DNA of 13,236 nt from JABEVB01 sp049965775 (GTDB lineage: Bacteria; Planctomycetota; Phycisphaerae; WQYP01), in assembly GCA_049965775.1 (NCBI GenBank), contig JBMFVX010000083.1, positions 1 through 13,236 on the forward strand. Direction: 5' to 3'. Each line of letters opens with the position of its first letter. Positions within the stretch are counted from its first letter, which is position 1. The notes under the pieces were generated by a model. It ran no database searches. It was not told where the DNA came from and was given only the letters and a program-made list of their open reading frames with translations. This document shows, piece after piece, positions 1 through 7,588 of this stretch. Position numbers and translations under genes: made by a program.

Positions 1-64
1 TCCATTGCCGCATATTCTTCATGCATACAAATATACACGCATTCGAAGAAAGTGTAAAATTAAG

Positions 65-337
65 TTAGCGCCTATGGATGACCCGGGCGGGCACGGTCCA
101 TTTTCCATCTTTGGGGTCAATAAAGTCGTGATCGAGAATGCCATAAGCTTCGACGCCGCAGATTTGCAGTACACCCAAGCCACGCGGTGTTGTAATCTGC
201 CAGCGGTTCTGGCCGAGAGGTGTGGAGGCCAGCACATTGCGAACCGCCCATCGGGGCCACTGGCCGCCATCGGCCATGAATTTCCATGCGGCCTGCGGTG
301 AACACGCCAGGGGGATGAATTTGGTGACAACACCCAT
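65..337 (-). pseudogene. SRPBCC-fold (polyketide cyclase-like) protein, 3'-truncated
   Basis: The 90-residue product resembles the N-terminal two thirds of SRPBCC/polyketide cyclase-like proteins, small ligand-binding helix-grip proteins usually about 140 residues long. The recognisable core is an early amphipathic segment (AWKFMADGGQWPRWAVRNV, residues 17-35), a central beta region, and LDHDFIDPKDGKWTVPARV (about 68-86). In relatives this last strand is followed by a further strand and the long C-terminal helix. Here the frame ends in a stop right after VIHRR, so that helix is missing. The start is well supported: AAGGAGA lies 7 bases before the ATG. A palindromic operator-like site and a -35-like TTGACT lie directly upstream. 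The similarity is recalled from the family, not searched. An unusually short but intact protein is possible, but truncation by a deletion or insertion junction near position 70 is more likely. Confidence 0.6.
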
Positions 338-352
338 GGGAAGTCTCCTTTA

Positions 353-372
353 ATAGTTTCCTAGGAAACTAT
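353..372. promoter_or_regulatory. Perfect 20-bp palindrome, probable repressor operator
   Basis: The sequence ATAGTTTCCTAGGAAACTAT is identical to its own reverse complement over all 20 bases. It lies 15 bases upstream of the minus-strand ATG at 337, just beyond the Shine-Dalgarno. On the far side a -35-like TTGACT (minus strand, 376-381) sits 3 bases away. A site between the -35 element and the ribosome binding site is the usual place for a dimeric helix-turn-helix repressor (MarR, ArsR or TetR type) that blocks polymerase. No such regulator is encoded in the window. The symmetry is certain; the function is inferred. Confidence 0.65.
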
Positions 373-375
373 ATC

Positions 376-381
376 AGTCAA
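376..381 (-). promoter_or_regulatory. Putative -35 element for the SRPBCC gene
   Basis: On the minus strand TTGACT matches the sigma70 -35 consensus at 5 of 6 positions. The palindromic operator follows immediately, and the -10 would fall around its distal edge (AACTAT or CTATTA, both weak matches). The arrangement suits a repressed promoter, but the -10 element is not convincing. Confidence 0.35.
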
Positions 382-841
382 TCCTTCCCTCGTCAAGAGG
401 AATTGTCGCCGGGCCAAATAGGCATGCAGCGAATCATCCCGATTTCACCGGCAATGATCAAAAGCCGTAGGGCCTCAGCGGCAATCGCCCGGAGGTTCAG
501 AAACATGATGCTCGATGCGGCCAACCGTGCATCAAATGTCGAGGACCGAGGGGAATACCATTTACTTAAGGCCTCCGGTGGGTTCGCCAGTGATTGCCGC
601 TCGAGGCAGCCACCCGCTAAATATTCATACCAAGCGTCAGAAATGGGCGTATTCTGGGCGGGGCATAACTGGCTGCGTCAGCTCTGTCTACTATGGCTGC
701 TGCGCGGTAATGGCTCGCGCCAGGGCATTGGCACGATAGCCTTGGCGGCCCGCGTAGTTCAACCATCGGTGAACATGCCGCCGATGAACCTCAAGGCGTC
801 AACCAATAATAGATGGCACCGCTTGCGGCGACGCGCTGAAT
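382..841. other. Gene-poor stretch without a recognisable gene
   Basis: About 460 bases between the SRPBCC remnant's promoter and the end of the hydrolase gene. A plus-strand frame is open from 403 to 909, but its translation is rich in Arg, Ser and Ala, has no recognisable motif or ribosome binding site, and runs into the hydrolase gene antisense. On the minus strand a short frame (about 800-690) ending in ...WLNYAGRQGYRANALARAI... then QQP and a stop looks protein-like, but it lacks a clear start and I cannot assign a family. Decayed coding DNA is the best description. Confidence 0.4.
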
Positions 842-1765
842 TCACTTTTGCGGCTGCTGAATCTTCTGGCTCAAGTCGGCAGACTGTCCGAGTGCGTGGC
901 GCACAATAAAATCTACCACCACACCCGGATGTGAAAGACCATGCGGGTGATGATGCATATTGGGTTTGTAGAGGATAACAATTTCTCCGCCCAGTTTTTT
1001 GTATCGCTCCGCCAAAATAAAGGTATTTTCCGAGGGCGGCACTGTATGATCGGCGAGGCCCACTACGTTTATCAACGGAATGTGGGCTTTGGCAATCGGT
1101 GCCAATTCATCAATTGGATTACCCTTCCAGGCCAGTGCAGCCGCCTTATTTTTAAAACCGTACTGCTTGAGAAGGTTCCGCCAATCTGCTGGGCTTCCGC
1201 GACCCTTACCAAGGCCGCCCGGCCAGCTCTTGAAATTGCACACGGGCGCATCGCCGTAAATCACGCTGACCCGATCCGGATGCAGTGCTGCCCAGTTATA
1301 CGCATACAGGCCGCCGCGGCTGATTCCGAGGAGCACAGCCTTTTGCGACAAGCCCGCACGCGTGACGCTTCGGTAGAAGGCATCAGCCAGTTTCATGGAT
1401 TTTGGGCTGCCGAGCATGGGGCCGAATTGCATGACGGCCAGGCAAAAGCCTCTGTGTACCAGGGCAAGTTCGCTGCAGCGGTGCGGAAATGCATTTGCAA
1501 ACTTCATGCACCACACCCAAGGATGGCCCGGCAAGGGATGGTGCGGTTCCACCACCCAACACGCCTTACCGGCCACCACAAAATGATGGCATACAAAACC
1601 ATGCCACTGGCTGAGCGTCTGATGTTTCCACGCAGGAGTTCCAGCAGCTTTGGCGGCTTCCGGTTTGGCGGATATCACCGTTGCCAAAAACACAAAAGCC
1701 AAAATCGCTCGAAGCCGCAGTCCTGCCGCCAACCATCGCAGTAACACTATTTCAGCCAACCTCAT
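842..1765 (-). CDS. Exported alpha/beta hydrolase
   Basis: A 307-residue protein with an alpha/beta-hydrolase fold. An N-terminal hydrophobic segment (about residues 5-33, with Arg residues near its start) followed by an Ala-rich stretch indicates a signal peptide, so it likely acts outside the cytoplasmic membrane. The nucleophile elbow is GISRGG with Ser149. The acid is probably Asp239 in NVVGLADHTVPPSEN, and the His is in the cluster HHHPHGLSHPG (residues 271-281, probably His275). All three triad members are therefore in the right order. An esterase or polysaccharide-related deacylase is possible, but the substrate cannot be read from the sequence. The ATG at 1765 is chosen because AAAGGA lies 6 bases before it; an upstream in-frame GTG at 1789 has no such site. 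No neighbour on the same strand suggests an operon. Confidence 0.8.
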   Translation of the reverse strand: MRLAEIVLLRWLAAGLRLRAILAFVFLATVISAKPEAAKAAGTPAWKHQTLSQWHGFVCHHFVVAGKACWVVEPHHPLPGHPWVWCMKFANAFPHRCSELALVHRGFCLAVMQFGPMLGSPKSMKLADAFYRSVTRAGLSQKAVLLGISRGGLYAYNWAALHPDRVSVIYGDAPVCNFKSWPGGLGKGRGSPADWRNLLKQYGFKNKAAALAWKGNPIDELAPIAKAHIPLINVVGLADHTVPPSENTFILAERYKKLGGEIVILYKPNMHHHPHGLSHPGVVVDFIVRHALGQSADLSQKIQQPQK

Positions 1766-1789
1766 GATGAATCCTTTAAGCAAAGACAC

Positions 1790-2210
1790 AAGACATCCGT
1801 CGCAGTCACCTATCCTGATTTTTGCCTGCGATCAGGGCCTGCGACCCTTCGGCAAACCACGCTTTGTCGAGCATGGTGACCCGGCATTACGGAGAACTTT
1901 CCAGTTCCGGTACCGGTGCGCCCCAAAATAATTGGACGGCTGTAAACCGCATGGCTGTACCTTAATGCCACTAAGTCCCTTTGTCGATTTTTTCCTTAAG
2001 CAAGTCGGTAGATGGTCGGGTCATCTTTGCGAAGCGTCAAGCGTCACTGTCAAACAGTTCAAGAGCTTGCAATTTGTGTGCCACTCACAATAACGAACGA
2101 AATGAGGCAAGCAGAGTGCAAACAAGAACTGCCCATCCATTTGGGAAAGAACTACTGATGCTCAAAGGGAAGATGCCTGTGGGGTAATCAGCGCGGTGCT
2201 TCTGCGCGGC
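1790..2210. other. Intergenic stretch with no recognisable gene
   Basis: About 420 bases upstream of the hydrolase gene with no convincing coding frame on either strand. A minus-strand 22-codon frame starting at the ATG around 1876 (MLDKAWFAEGSQALIAGKNQDR) is the only tidy small frame and has no clear ribosome binding site. The composition is mixed, with short AT-rich patches around 1925-2000. It probably holds the hydrolase promoter plus decayed sequence. Confidence 0.4.
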
Positions 2211-2504
2211 TTATGCACCTGTTTCGCGTGTGCGCATTTGTAGCTTCTCCTGGTGGGATTGGCGGCGCGGGAGAAGATGTTGCCACAACTTATCAATGAG
2301 GTATGAGCCAATACCGCGAAGGTAACATCCACTGCGCGAGGCTATTGTCTGCGCTTTGCGGCGGCCAGATAAGATCGGCGTTGTGTGGTTTAGTTCGAAG
2401 CACTTTGCCGCCATTTCTACCCATCGGTCTTCACCCAGCGGATGGCCGCCATTAAGGCAAGCCGCTATGCGCACACGCTCTGGCCGCTCATCTTCACGCT
2501 GCAT
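2211..2504 (-). pseudogene. Possible C-terminal remnant of a REP-associated (Y1) transposase
   Basis: The minus-strand frame contains ERVRIAACLNGGHPLGEDRW followed by VEMAAKCFELNHT and then GRRKA (about residues 8-51 of 97). This resembles the C-terminal tail of TnpA-REP/Y1-type transposases, where a G-x-P-x-G-x-x-x-W/F-V motif is followed by an A-K-x-x-x-L-x-x-T segment and a basic GRxRK end. The catalytic HUH and Tyr region is absent: the frame is closed by a TGA directly before the first Met. Residues after about 55 look unrelated. If correct, it is a dead fragment of a single-copy REP transposase. The match is from memory of the family pattern, and this could be a chance frame. Confidence 0.3.
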
Positions 2505-2606
2505 TCAGAGCCATCTTGGTTACAATTATTGTGCATCGTTGGTGAGAGCCTAGAGGGTCGGCGGCTCGCCTGTGCCGAAGAGAGCGCTAGCGCCATGGAG
2601 CCTCCT

Positions 2607-3215
2607 ATGCAAACCGTTGATTCCAAACCGCTTAATACCTACCCGTGGTTCATTCGGATTTTTTTTCGCAAGCAAAAGCACAAGTACGGGCAGGTGCTCG
2701 AACCTGGCCTCATCTGGGGGCGTTCGCCTAAAGTGTTTGCTGCGCTCGCTTTGCTGTATGGAGCATTCGACCGTGGCTCCTCGCCGGTGCCACCGGCCTT
2801 GCGAAGCCTGGTGACGGTTCGGGTTTCTCAAATAAATCACTGCGAGTTTTGTGTGGATATTAACGCCGCAACGCTGCTCAAACGCGGTGTATCGCTGGAA
2901 AAAGTTGCCGCGCTGGCCGATTGGCGCCAGGCGCAGCCGCCGGAACTTTTTACCGCCCAGGAGCGCCTCGCGCTGGAATATGCCGAGGCGATGACGCTCA
3001 ACGGCGTTGATGACGATTTGCGCCGCCGGCTCAAAGCGCAGTGGCCGGACGACTTTATCGTCGAGCTTACCGGGCTGATAGCGTTTCAAAATATGTCGTC
3101 AAAGTTTAATTCAGCGCTCGACCTGCCGGCACAGGGGTTTTGCGCGCTGCCAACGACCGGCCCGGCCGGGGCAGGTGCAGCGGCCGGACACGAGGGCCTT
3201 GGTCAACAGCATTGA
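2607..3215 (+). CDS. Carboxymuconolactone decarboxylase / AhpD-like protein
   Basis: A 202-residue protein of the carboxymuconolactone decarboxylase superfamily, all-helical proteins acting as decarboxylases or as AhpD-like thiol-disulfide peroxidase partners. The diagnostic helix reads TVRVSQINHCEFCVDINAAT (residues 70-89), with Cys79 and Cys82 forming CxxC. The downstream position often held by His in AhpD is Asn86, so a classical AhpD proton relay is uncertain. Residues 119-129 (ERLALEYAEAM) and 149-172 (a helix with MSSKFNSALDLPAQGF) also fit the family. The start at 2607 has GGAG 6 bases upstream. An ATG four codons earlier (2595) and a long upstream extension to 2442 lack good sites and conserved sequence. 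The last 20 residues are Gly/Ala-rich and probably disordered. Likely cytoplasmic, with a thiol-redox or detoxification role. Confidence 0.85.
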   Translation: MQTVDSKPLNTYPWFIRIFFRKQKHKYGQVLEPGLIWGRSPKVFAALALLYGAFDRGSSPVPPALRSLVTVRVSQINHCEFCVDINAATLLKRGVSLEKVAALADWRQAQPPELFTAQERLALEYAEAMTLNGVDDDLRRRLKAQWPDDFIVELTGLIAFQNMSSKFNSALDLPAQGFCALPTTGPAGAGAAAGHEGLGQQH

Positions 3216-3521
3216 CCCTGAGTGATGCGCTCGGCCTGCATTGGCAGCGCTCAACAAAACTCGAGGCAACGATGCACAGTGCCGGCAAACGGCGGGTGTG
3301 CTGCTTCGATTGCTTGGGCATTTACAGCAAGGCCCTTAAGGTGCCGAGAGCCATTGCAGGCCACATAGTAGCGCCAAACGCCGCTTTTAGCTGAGGCGAC
3401 ACAATTAACAGCCCCTCAACCGCACGGGCGCCTGAAGCGCATTTACATTCCCTGCCGGCGGCAGCATAATCGTTTTGGCCCAGCAGCGGCACGCGAGACC
3501 ATTACCGCCGGAATTGCAGGC
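3216..3521. other. Intergenic region upstream of the Ppx/GppA gene
   Basis: About 300 bases between the decarboxylase-like gene and the phosphatase gene. No convincing terminator (no stem followed by a T run) and no clear sigma70 promoter was found. A 40-codon frame at 3272-3394 has a GAGG 5 bases before its ATG and contains two Cys close together followed by a third (CCFDC), but nothing else supports it as a gene. Confidence 0.35.
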
Positions 3522-5162
3522 ATGACGCCCAAAACACAACACCCCAAGGCCCGACAGGTTCACCGGCACCCGCCGCGCCTGCGCCGCACGGCCGCTCCGC
3601 GCCGGCCCAGCCCTCATGGCCTGCGAATTGCCGCCATAGATATTGGCACCAACAGCCTGCACATGGTGGTCGTCGAGGTTACCCAGCAGCTTGGTTTTAA
3701 GGTGTTAAGCTCCGAAAAAGACCTCACCAAGCTCGGCCATTCCGCCTTGGTAAAGCATGTGCTTACTCGCAGCAGCATGGAGCATACCCTCAGTGTGCTG
3801 GGGCGGTACCGGCGCATCGCGCAGCAGCTCGAATGTGACAGAATTTTAGCTTACGCCACAAGTGCCGTGCGTGAAAGCGTCAACGGCGGCGACTTTGTGC
3901 AAGCCGCCAAAGAGCGCCTCGGTATGGATGTCCACGTCATAAGCTCATCGGAAGAAGCCCGGCTTATTTATCTTGCGGTTCGCCAGGGGGTGGACTTTCA
4001 AGATCAACCGGTGCTAATAGTGGACATCGGCGGCGGCTCGGCGGAGTTTATTGTGGGCACCGCACAAAAAGCCCTGATGCTCGAAAGCCGCAAAGTGGGC
4101 GCCAGCCGTCTCACGCAGCAGTTTGTGCACAGCGACCCGATAAGCCGCCGCGACCTGCGTGCGCTTCAAAAGCATATTAAAAAGCTCCTGCGGCCGGTAT
4201 TGCGCCGGGCCAAAGAGTTAGGCGTGCGACGCATCATCGGTACCTCCGGCACGATGGAGAACCTCGCAGCCATGTGCGCCGGCCTCCACGGTGAAGAAGA
4301 AACCCGCCGCCGCATCTTAAGCCGCATGCTGCGTGAGGACTTTGACGACATATTTACCGAATTGCTGCAAATGGACGTAGACGAGCGCCGGGGCATCGCC
4401 GGCCTCGACCCCGGCCGGGCGGAACAGATTCTCGCCGGCGCGGCCGTGGTGAATTATGTTTTTGAACAGATAAATGCCCCGGCCATTGATGTATCCGATC
4501 GGGCCATGCGTGAAGGCATGATTATAGATTACATGCAAACCCACTGGCCGAAGGTGCGGCTGTCGGTGGAAGTGCAAGACCCGCGGCGGCGCAGCGTTAT
4601 CGAGCTTGGCCGCCGCTGCAATTACGATGAAAAGCATCACCAGCAGGTGTCGCGGCTGGCCATGGAACTGTTTAACCAGCTCAAGCGAGTGCATCATTTA
4701 CCCGACAAATACCGCGAACTTTTGGAATATGCCGCACTTGGCCACGACCTGGGCTGGCACATCGGCCATAGCGGCCACCATAAACATTCATACTATTTGT
4801 TGAAAAACGGCGACCTGGAAGGCTTTGCCCCGCTGGAAATAGACATCATCGCCAATGTGGCCCGGTATCACCGCCGCAGCTTCCCCAAAAAAAGCCACGA
4901 GGCTTATATGAGCCTGGCCCCCGCCGAGCGCACCGTGGTGTGCAAGCTCGCAGCCTTGCTGCGCCTTGCCGAAGCACTGGACCGCGGCCATTGGGGCAAC
5001 GTCAGGGCTTTGCATTCGCGCATCACGGCAACTGCGGTGAGCGTGCGTATTTTAACGCAGGCCGACCCCGAGCTGGAACTCTGGGCGGCACGGCATAAAG
5101 CCGATATGTTTGAAAACGTGTTTGGGCGGACGGTGCGCATATCGCCCGGCTCGCATGTGTAG
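3522..5162 (+). CDS. Ppx/GppA-family phosphatase with C-terminal HD domain
   Basis: A 546-residue exopolyphosphatase/guanosine pentaphosphate phosphatase family protein, which removes terminal phosphates from polyphosphate or pppGpp. In the ASKHA-fold ATPase part: phosphate-1 motif DIGTNS (40-45), ATSAVRES (112-119), the SSEEARL segment with the catalytic Glu (142-148), phosphate-2 motif VDIGGGSAEF (167-176), GTSGTMEN (240-247), GLDPGRAEQILAGA (294-307) and REGM (330-333). A C-terminal HD-type domain follows: His372/373 in EKHHQQVSRL, His408-Asp409 in LGHDLGWHIGHSGHH, and His450. This layout equals the long Ppx form. The first 33 residues are basic and Pro-rich with no conserved motif, so the true start could lie downstream. 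mutL begins 26 bp after the stop and may be co-transcribed. Whether it prefers polyphosphate or pppGpp cannot be decided from the sequence. Confidence 0.92.
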   Translation: MTPKTQHPKARQVHRHPPRLRRTAAPRRPSPHGLRIAAIDIGTNSLHMVVVEVTQQLGFKVLSSEKDLTKLGHSALVKHVLTRSSMEHTLSVLGRYRRIAQQLECDRILAYATSAVRESVNGGDFVQAAKERLGMDVHVISSSEEARLIYLAVRQGVDFQDQPVLIVDIGGGSAEFIVGTAQKALMLESRKVGASRLTQQFVHSDPISRRDLRALQKHIKKLLRPVLRRAKELGVRRIIGTSGTMENLAAMCAGLHGEEETRRRILSRMLREDFDDIFTELLQMDVDERRGIAGLDPGRAEQILAGAAVVNYVFEQINAPAIDVSDRAMREGMIIDYMQTHWPKVRLSVEVQDPRRRSVIELGRRCNYDEKHHQQVSRLAMELFNQLKRVHHLPDKYRELLEYAALGHDLGWHIGHSGHHKHSYYLLKNGDLEGFAPLEIDIIANVARYHRRSFPKKSHEAYMSLAPAERTVVCKLAALLRLAEALDRGHWGNVRALHSRITATAVSVRILTQADPELELWAARHKADMFENVFGRTVRISPGSHV

Positions 5163-5188
5163 TTGGTTTGCTTAGCGAAAGTGCATGT

Positions 5189-7108
5189 GTGGCTGATATT
5201 CGCCTGCTATCCGACGCTTTGATCAACAAAATCGCCGCCGGCGAAGTGGTGGATCGTCCGGCCAGCGTGGTCAAAGAACTGGTTGAAAACTCCGTGGACG
5301 CCGGCGCTACGCTTATTTCCGTTACGGTCGAAAATGCCGGGCGCACGCTTATTCGTGTTGCCGACAACGGCGGCGGCATCGCGCCCGATGAGGTACAGCT
5401 ATCCCTGGCGCGGCATGCGACCAGCAAAATCCGCTCCATGGACGATTTATTTGAAATTCACACCATGGGCTTTCGCGGCGAGGCGCTGGCTTCTATTGCG
5501 GGTGTAAGCCACCTTACGCTGGTCACGCGCCAAGCCAAAGACGCCCAAGGCGTTCGGGTCGAAGCCCATGAAAGCACGGTCGGCCCAGCCGAGCCATGCG
5601 CTGCGCCCGTGGGCACCAGCATCGAGGTGCGTGATTTATTCTACTGTGTGCCGGCGCGGCGTAAGTTTTTGCGCAGCGATACCGCCGAGTTCGGCCATAT
5701 TCAAGAGGCGCTCGTGCGCGTGGCCCTGGCACAACCGCAGGTGGGCTTTTCGCTCACGCATAATGGGCGAAAACTACTGGATTTGGCGGCAACCAGCGAT
5801 CATCGCCTGCGCGTTGCCGAGGTTGTAGGACGCGACAATTACGACAACCTGCTGCCGCTGGCGTTTAAATCACCGGAGGTGCAAGTTGCGGGGTTTGCGG
5901 GCATGCCGTCCCTGGCGCGGGCCACGGCGCGCTATCAATATGTGTTCTTAAATGGGCGGTTCATCCGCGACCGCTCTATTTTGCATGCCGTCAAAGAAGC
6001 CTACCGCGGCCTCATCGAGCCAAGCCACCAGCCGCTGGCTGTGGTGTTTATCACCATGCCGCCGGTACTTTTTGACGTCAATGTGCATCCACAAAAAATA
6101 GAGGTGCGATTTCGCGACCCCAATGCCGCTTACCGTGCGGTGCTCGCGGCCATACGTGAATGTCTGCTGAGCCGCGACCTTACCCCGCGGGCGCAGCTTC
6201 GCCCTGATGCCGCTGCGCCGCCGCCCATGCCGACTGCTCCTTGGCGGCCTCGCGACACCGCCGCCGAAACCCGCCGCGTGCTCGCTGATTTCTTTAAGGC
6301 GGCTCCAACCGGTGCGCAAAGCACCATGCGAGATCAGTTTGAGACTTTTACCGCGCCTGGTGCCGTGCCGGGCGGGCAAAGTTCTGCCGTGGCGCCGGCG
6401 GCTCCGTTCGCCGAATTGCCCTCGGTTTTGGAACTTGGGCAAACTGCCCAGGGTGATGCTGCGGTCCCGGCACAGCCGTTCGCCCCTGCAAAGCAGGTCG
6501 CTGCGGCCGGCCATGCCCCATCCCTGCCGGTGCCGGGGCCTTACCGATTTCAGCAGTTTCATCAAAGCTACATCGTTGTTGAAGAAGACGATGGTCTGGT
6601 CATTATTGACCAGCACGCCCTGCACGAACGCATCATTTATGAAGAATTGCTGGAACGCATTCGCCGCGGCACGCTCGAGGCCCAGCGTCTGTTGCTGCCG
6701 GTGGTTGTACCCGTATTGCCCGAACAGGCCGATGTGGTGGAGCGCGTGCGGCCGCTGCTGGCTCGCCTTGGCATTGAGATCAATCATTTCGACGCCGGCA
6801 GCATTGCCGTGCAAAGCCTGCCCACCCTGCTGCGCCGCTTAAACCCAGCGGAACTGCTCAAGCAGCTACTCGATCATCTGCTTGAAGAGGGCGACAAGCT
6901 TCAGGATGAGCACCTGCTCCATGAAGTGCTCGACATGGCAAGTTGTAAGGCCGCAATTAAGGCGGGCGATCCGCTCACCGATGCCGAGATCGCCGCCTTG
7001 CTCGAGCGCCGCCACATGGTTGACCGATCAAGCAATTGTCCGCATGGCCGGCCAACCACGGTGCGGCTGACGCTGCGTGATCTGGAGCGACAATTCAAAC
7101 GCCGTTAA
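5189..7108 (+). CDS. mutL: DNA mismatch repair protein MutL (endonuclease type)
   Basis: A 639-residue MutL, which links MutS mismatch recognition to strand incision and excision. The N-terminal GHKL ATPase shows IRLLSDALINKIAAGEVVDR, KELVENSVDAG (catalytic Glu30), the DNGGGI nucleotide motif and GFRGEALASI. A Pro/Ala-rich linker of about 100 residues (roughly 335-445) follows. The C-terminal dimerisation domain (about 447-639) carries every endonuclease motif: DQHALHERIIYE, matching DQHA(X)2E(X)4E (Asp474), SCKAAIKAG (from 585), CPHGRP (617-622) and a final FKR. MutL is therefore predicted to nick DNA itself, as in bacteria lacking MutH. The GTG at 5189 is chosen because MADIRLLSDALINKIAAGEV is the usual family N-terminus. 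A TTG at 5168 would add seven unconserved residues. Neither start has a strong ribosome binding site, which fits coupling to the upstream gene. Confidence 0.96.
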   Translation: MADIRLLSDALINKIAAGEVVDRPASVVKELVENSVDAGATLISVTVENAGRTLIRVADNGGGIAPDEVQLSLARHATSKIRSMDDLFEIHTMGFRGEALASIAGVSHLTLVTRQAKDAQGVRVEAHESTVGPAEPCAAPVGTSIEVRDLFYCVPARRKFLRSDTAEFGHIQEALVRVALAQPQVGFSLTHNGRKLLDLAATSDHRLRVAEVVGRDNYDNLLPLAFKSPEVQVAGFAGMPSLARATARYQYVFLNGRFIRDRSILHAVKEAYRGLIEPSHQPLAVVFITMPPVLFDVNVHPQKIEVRFRDPNAAYRAVLAAIRECLLSRDLTPRAQLRPDAAAPPPMPTAPWRPRDTAAETRRVLADFFKAAPTGAQSTMRDQFETFTAPGAVPGGQSSAVAPAAPFAELPSVLELGQTAQGDAAVPAQPFAPAKQVAAAGHAPSLPVPGPYRFQQFHQSYIVVEEDDGLVIIDQHALHERIIYEELLERIRRGTLEAQRLLLPVVVPVLPEQADVVERVRPLLARLGIEINHFDAGSIAVQSLPTLLRRLNPAELLKQLLDHLLEEGDKLQDEHLLHEVLDMASCKAAIKAGDPLTDAEIAALLERRHMVDRSSNCPHGRPTTVRLTLRDLERQFKRR

Positions 7109-7498
7109 CTTTATAATGTCCACTGGGGTGATGGCGTCACCTGGCAGCCGCATTCTCGCATGGGCGGCAATCCCACAGAATCGCATCCGCGGCGGCGTGT
7201 GACGACGCAACACGAAATGCGCACATTGTCATCGCATTCTACTGTCATTAAATAAGCGATAGGTCTATAACTTACCTTGATATGTAGCTCTATGAAAAAT
7301 GGAGTTGGCATGCAGTTGTCAGTTAAAAAAATGGGGCGGGGTTTCGTCGGCGGGCGGCGTGCGCAAACCGCCTATGCCGCCTTAAAATTGAGTAATGGGG
7401 TGATTCATAAGGTTCCGTGGGGTCAAAAATCGCACCGGCCAAGTGTCCACGAACGGTGTCCATAGAGGTCGCATCATATAAAAACGCCATTTTTTGAA
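7109..7498. other. Intergenic region after mutL, no convincing gene
   Basis: About 390 bases. A small hairpin (GGTGA-TGGCG-TCACC, about 7127-7141) lies close after mutL but has no T run, so it is not a clear intrinsic terminator. A 51-codon frame starting at the ATG at 7310 has GGAG 5 bases upstream and ends at 7465. Its product (MQLSVKKMGRGFVGGRRAQT...) is basic and unrecognised, and I do not call it a gene. The sequence becomes strongly AT-rich from about 7465 on. Confidence 0.4.
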
Positions 7499-7517
7499 TA
7501 ATATAAGCCTTATATTA
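7499..7517. promoter_or_regulatory. AT-rich 9-1-9 inverted repeat upstream of a promoter
   Basis: TAATATAAG, a single C, then CTTATATTA: two perfect 9-base arms. It ends 37 bases before the -35 element at 7555, a position used by transcription activators or upstream-binding repressors. It is too AT-rich and lacks the T run of a terminator. The symmetry is read directly; the regulatory role is inferred. Confidence 0.5.
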
Positions 7518-7554
7518 CGCATAAACGAATAATAGAAATTTTTAAGATTTCTTC

Positions 7555-7582
7555 ATGACAAAGCAATTATCGAGTCTATAAT
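7555..7582 (+). promoter_or_regulatory. Sigma70-type promoter for the small secreted protein
   Basis: A -35 element ATGACA (7555-7560, 5 of 6 consensus positions), a 16-bp spacer and a perfect -10 element TATAAT (7577-7582) lie in AT-rich DNA. Transcription should start near 7589, giving a 5' leader of about 200 nucleotides before the ATG at 7792. It is the best-looking promoter in the window. Confidence 0.65.
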
Positions 7583-7588
7583 CTCACC

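Noticed and set aside
403..909. A 168-codon plus-strand open frame in the left gap
   Set aside because: No ribosome binding site, no recognisable motif, Arg/Ser/Ala-rich shadow-like composition, and it overlaps the 3' end of the hydrolase gene in antisense.
941..1744. A 267-codon plus-strand frame
   Set aside because: It is fully antisense to the alpha/beta hydrolase, whose catalytic motifs and signal peptide establish the minus strand as coding.
3272..3394. A 40-codon frame with a GAGG before its ATG and a CCFDC segment
   Set aside because: Too short, no family resemblance and no further support; kept only as a note in the intergenic entry.
5168..5188. TTG start giving a MutL seven residues longer
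   Set aside because: The family N-terminus begins at the GTG at 5189; the extra residues are not conserved and there is no better ribosome binding site.
5948..6842. Long frames on the minus strand and in another plus frame across the middle of mutL
   Set aside because: They lie inside mutL, where the Pro/Ala-rich linker and high GC naturally keep other frames open; no protein-like motifs.
7310..7465. A 51-codon frame with GGAG upstream in the gap after mutL
   Set aside because: Basic, unrecognised product with no promoter or terminator of its own; chance is as likely.
7118..7465. TGTCCAC repeated at about 7118 and 7444 as possible insertion-sequence ends
   Set aside because: Only 7 bases, in the same orientation, with no transposase frame or target duplication between them.
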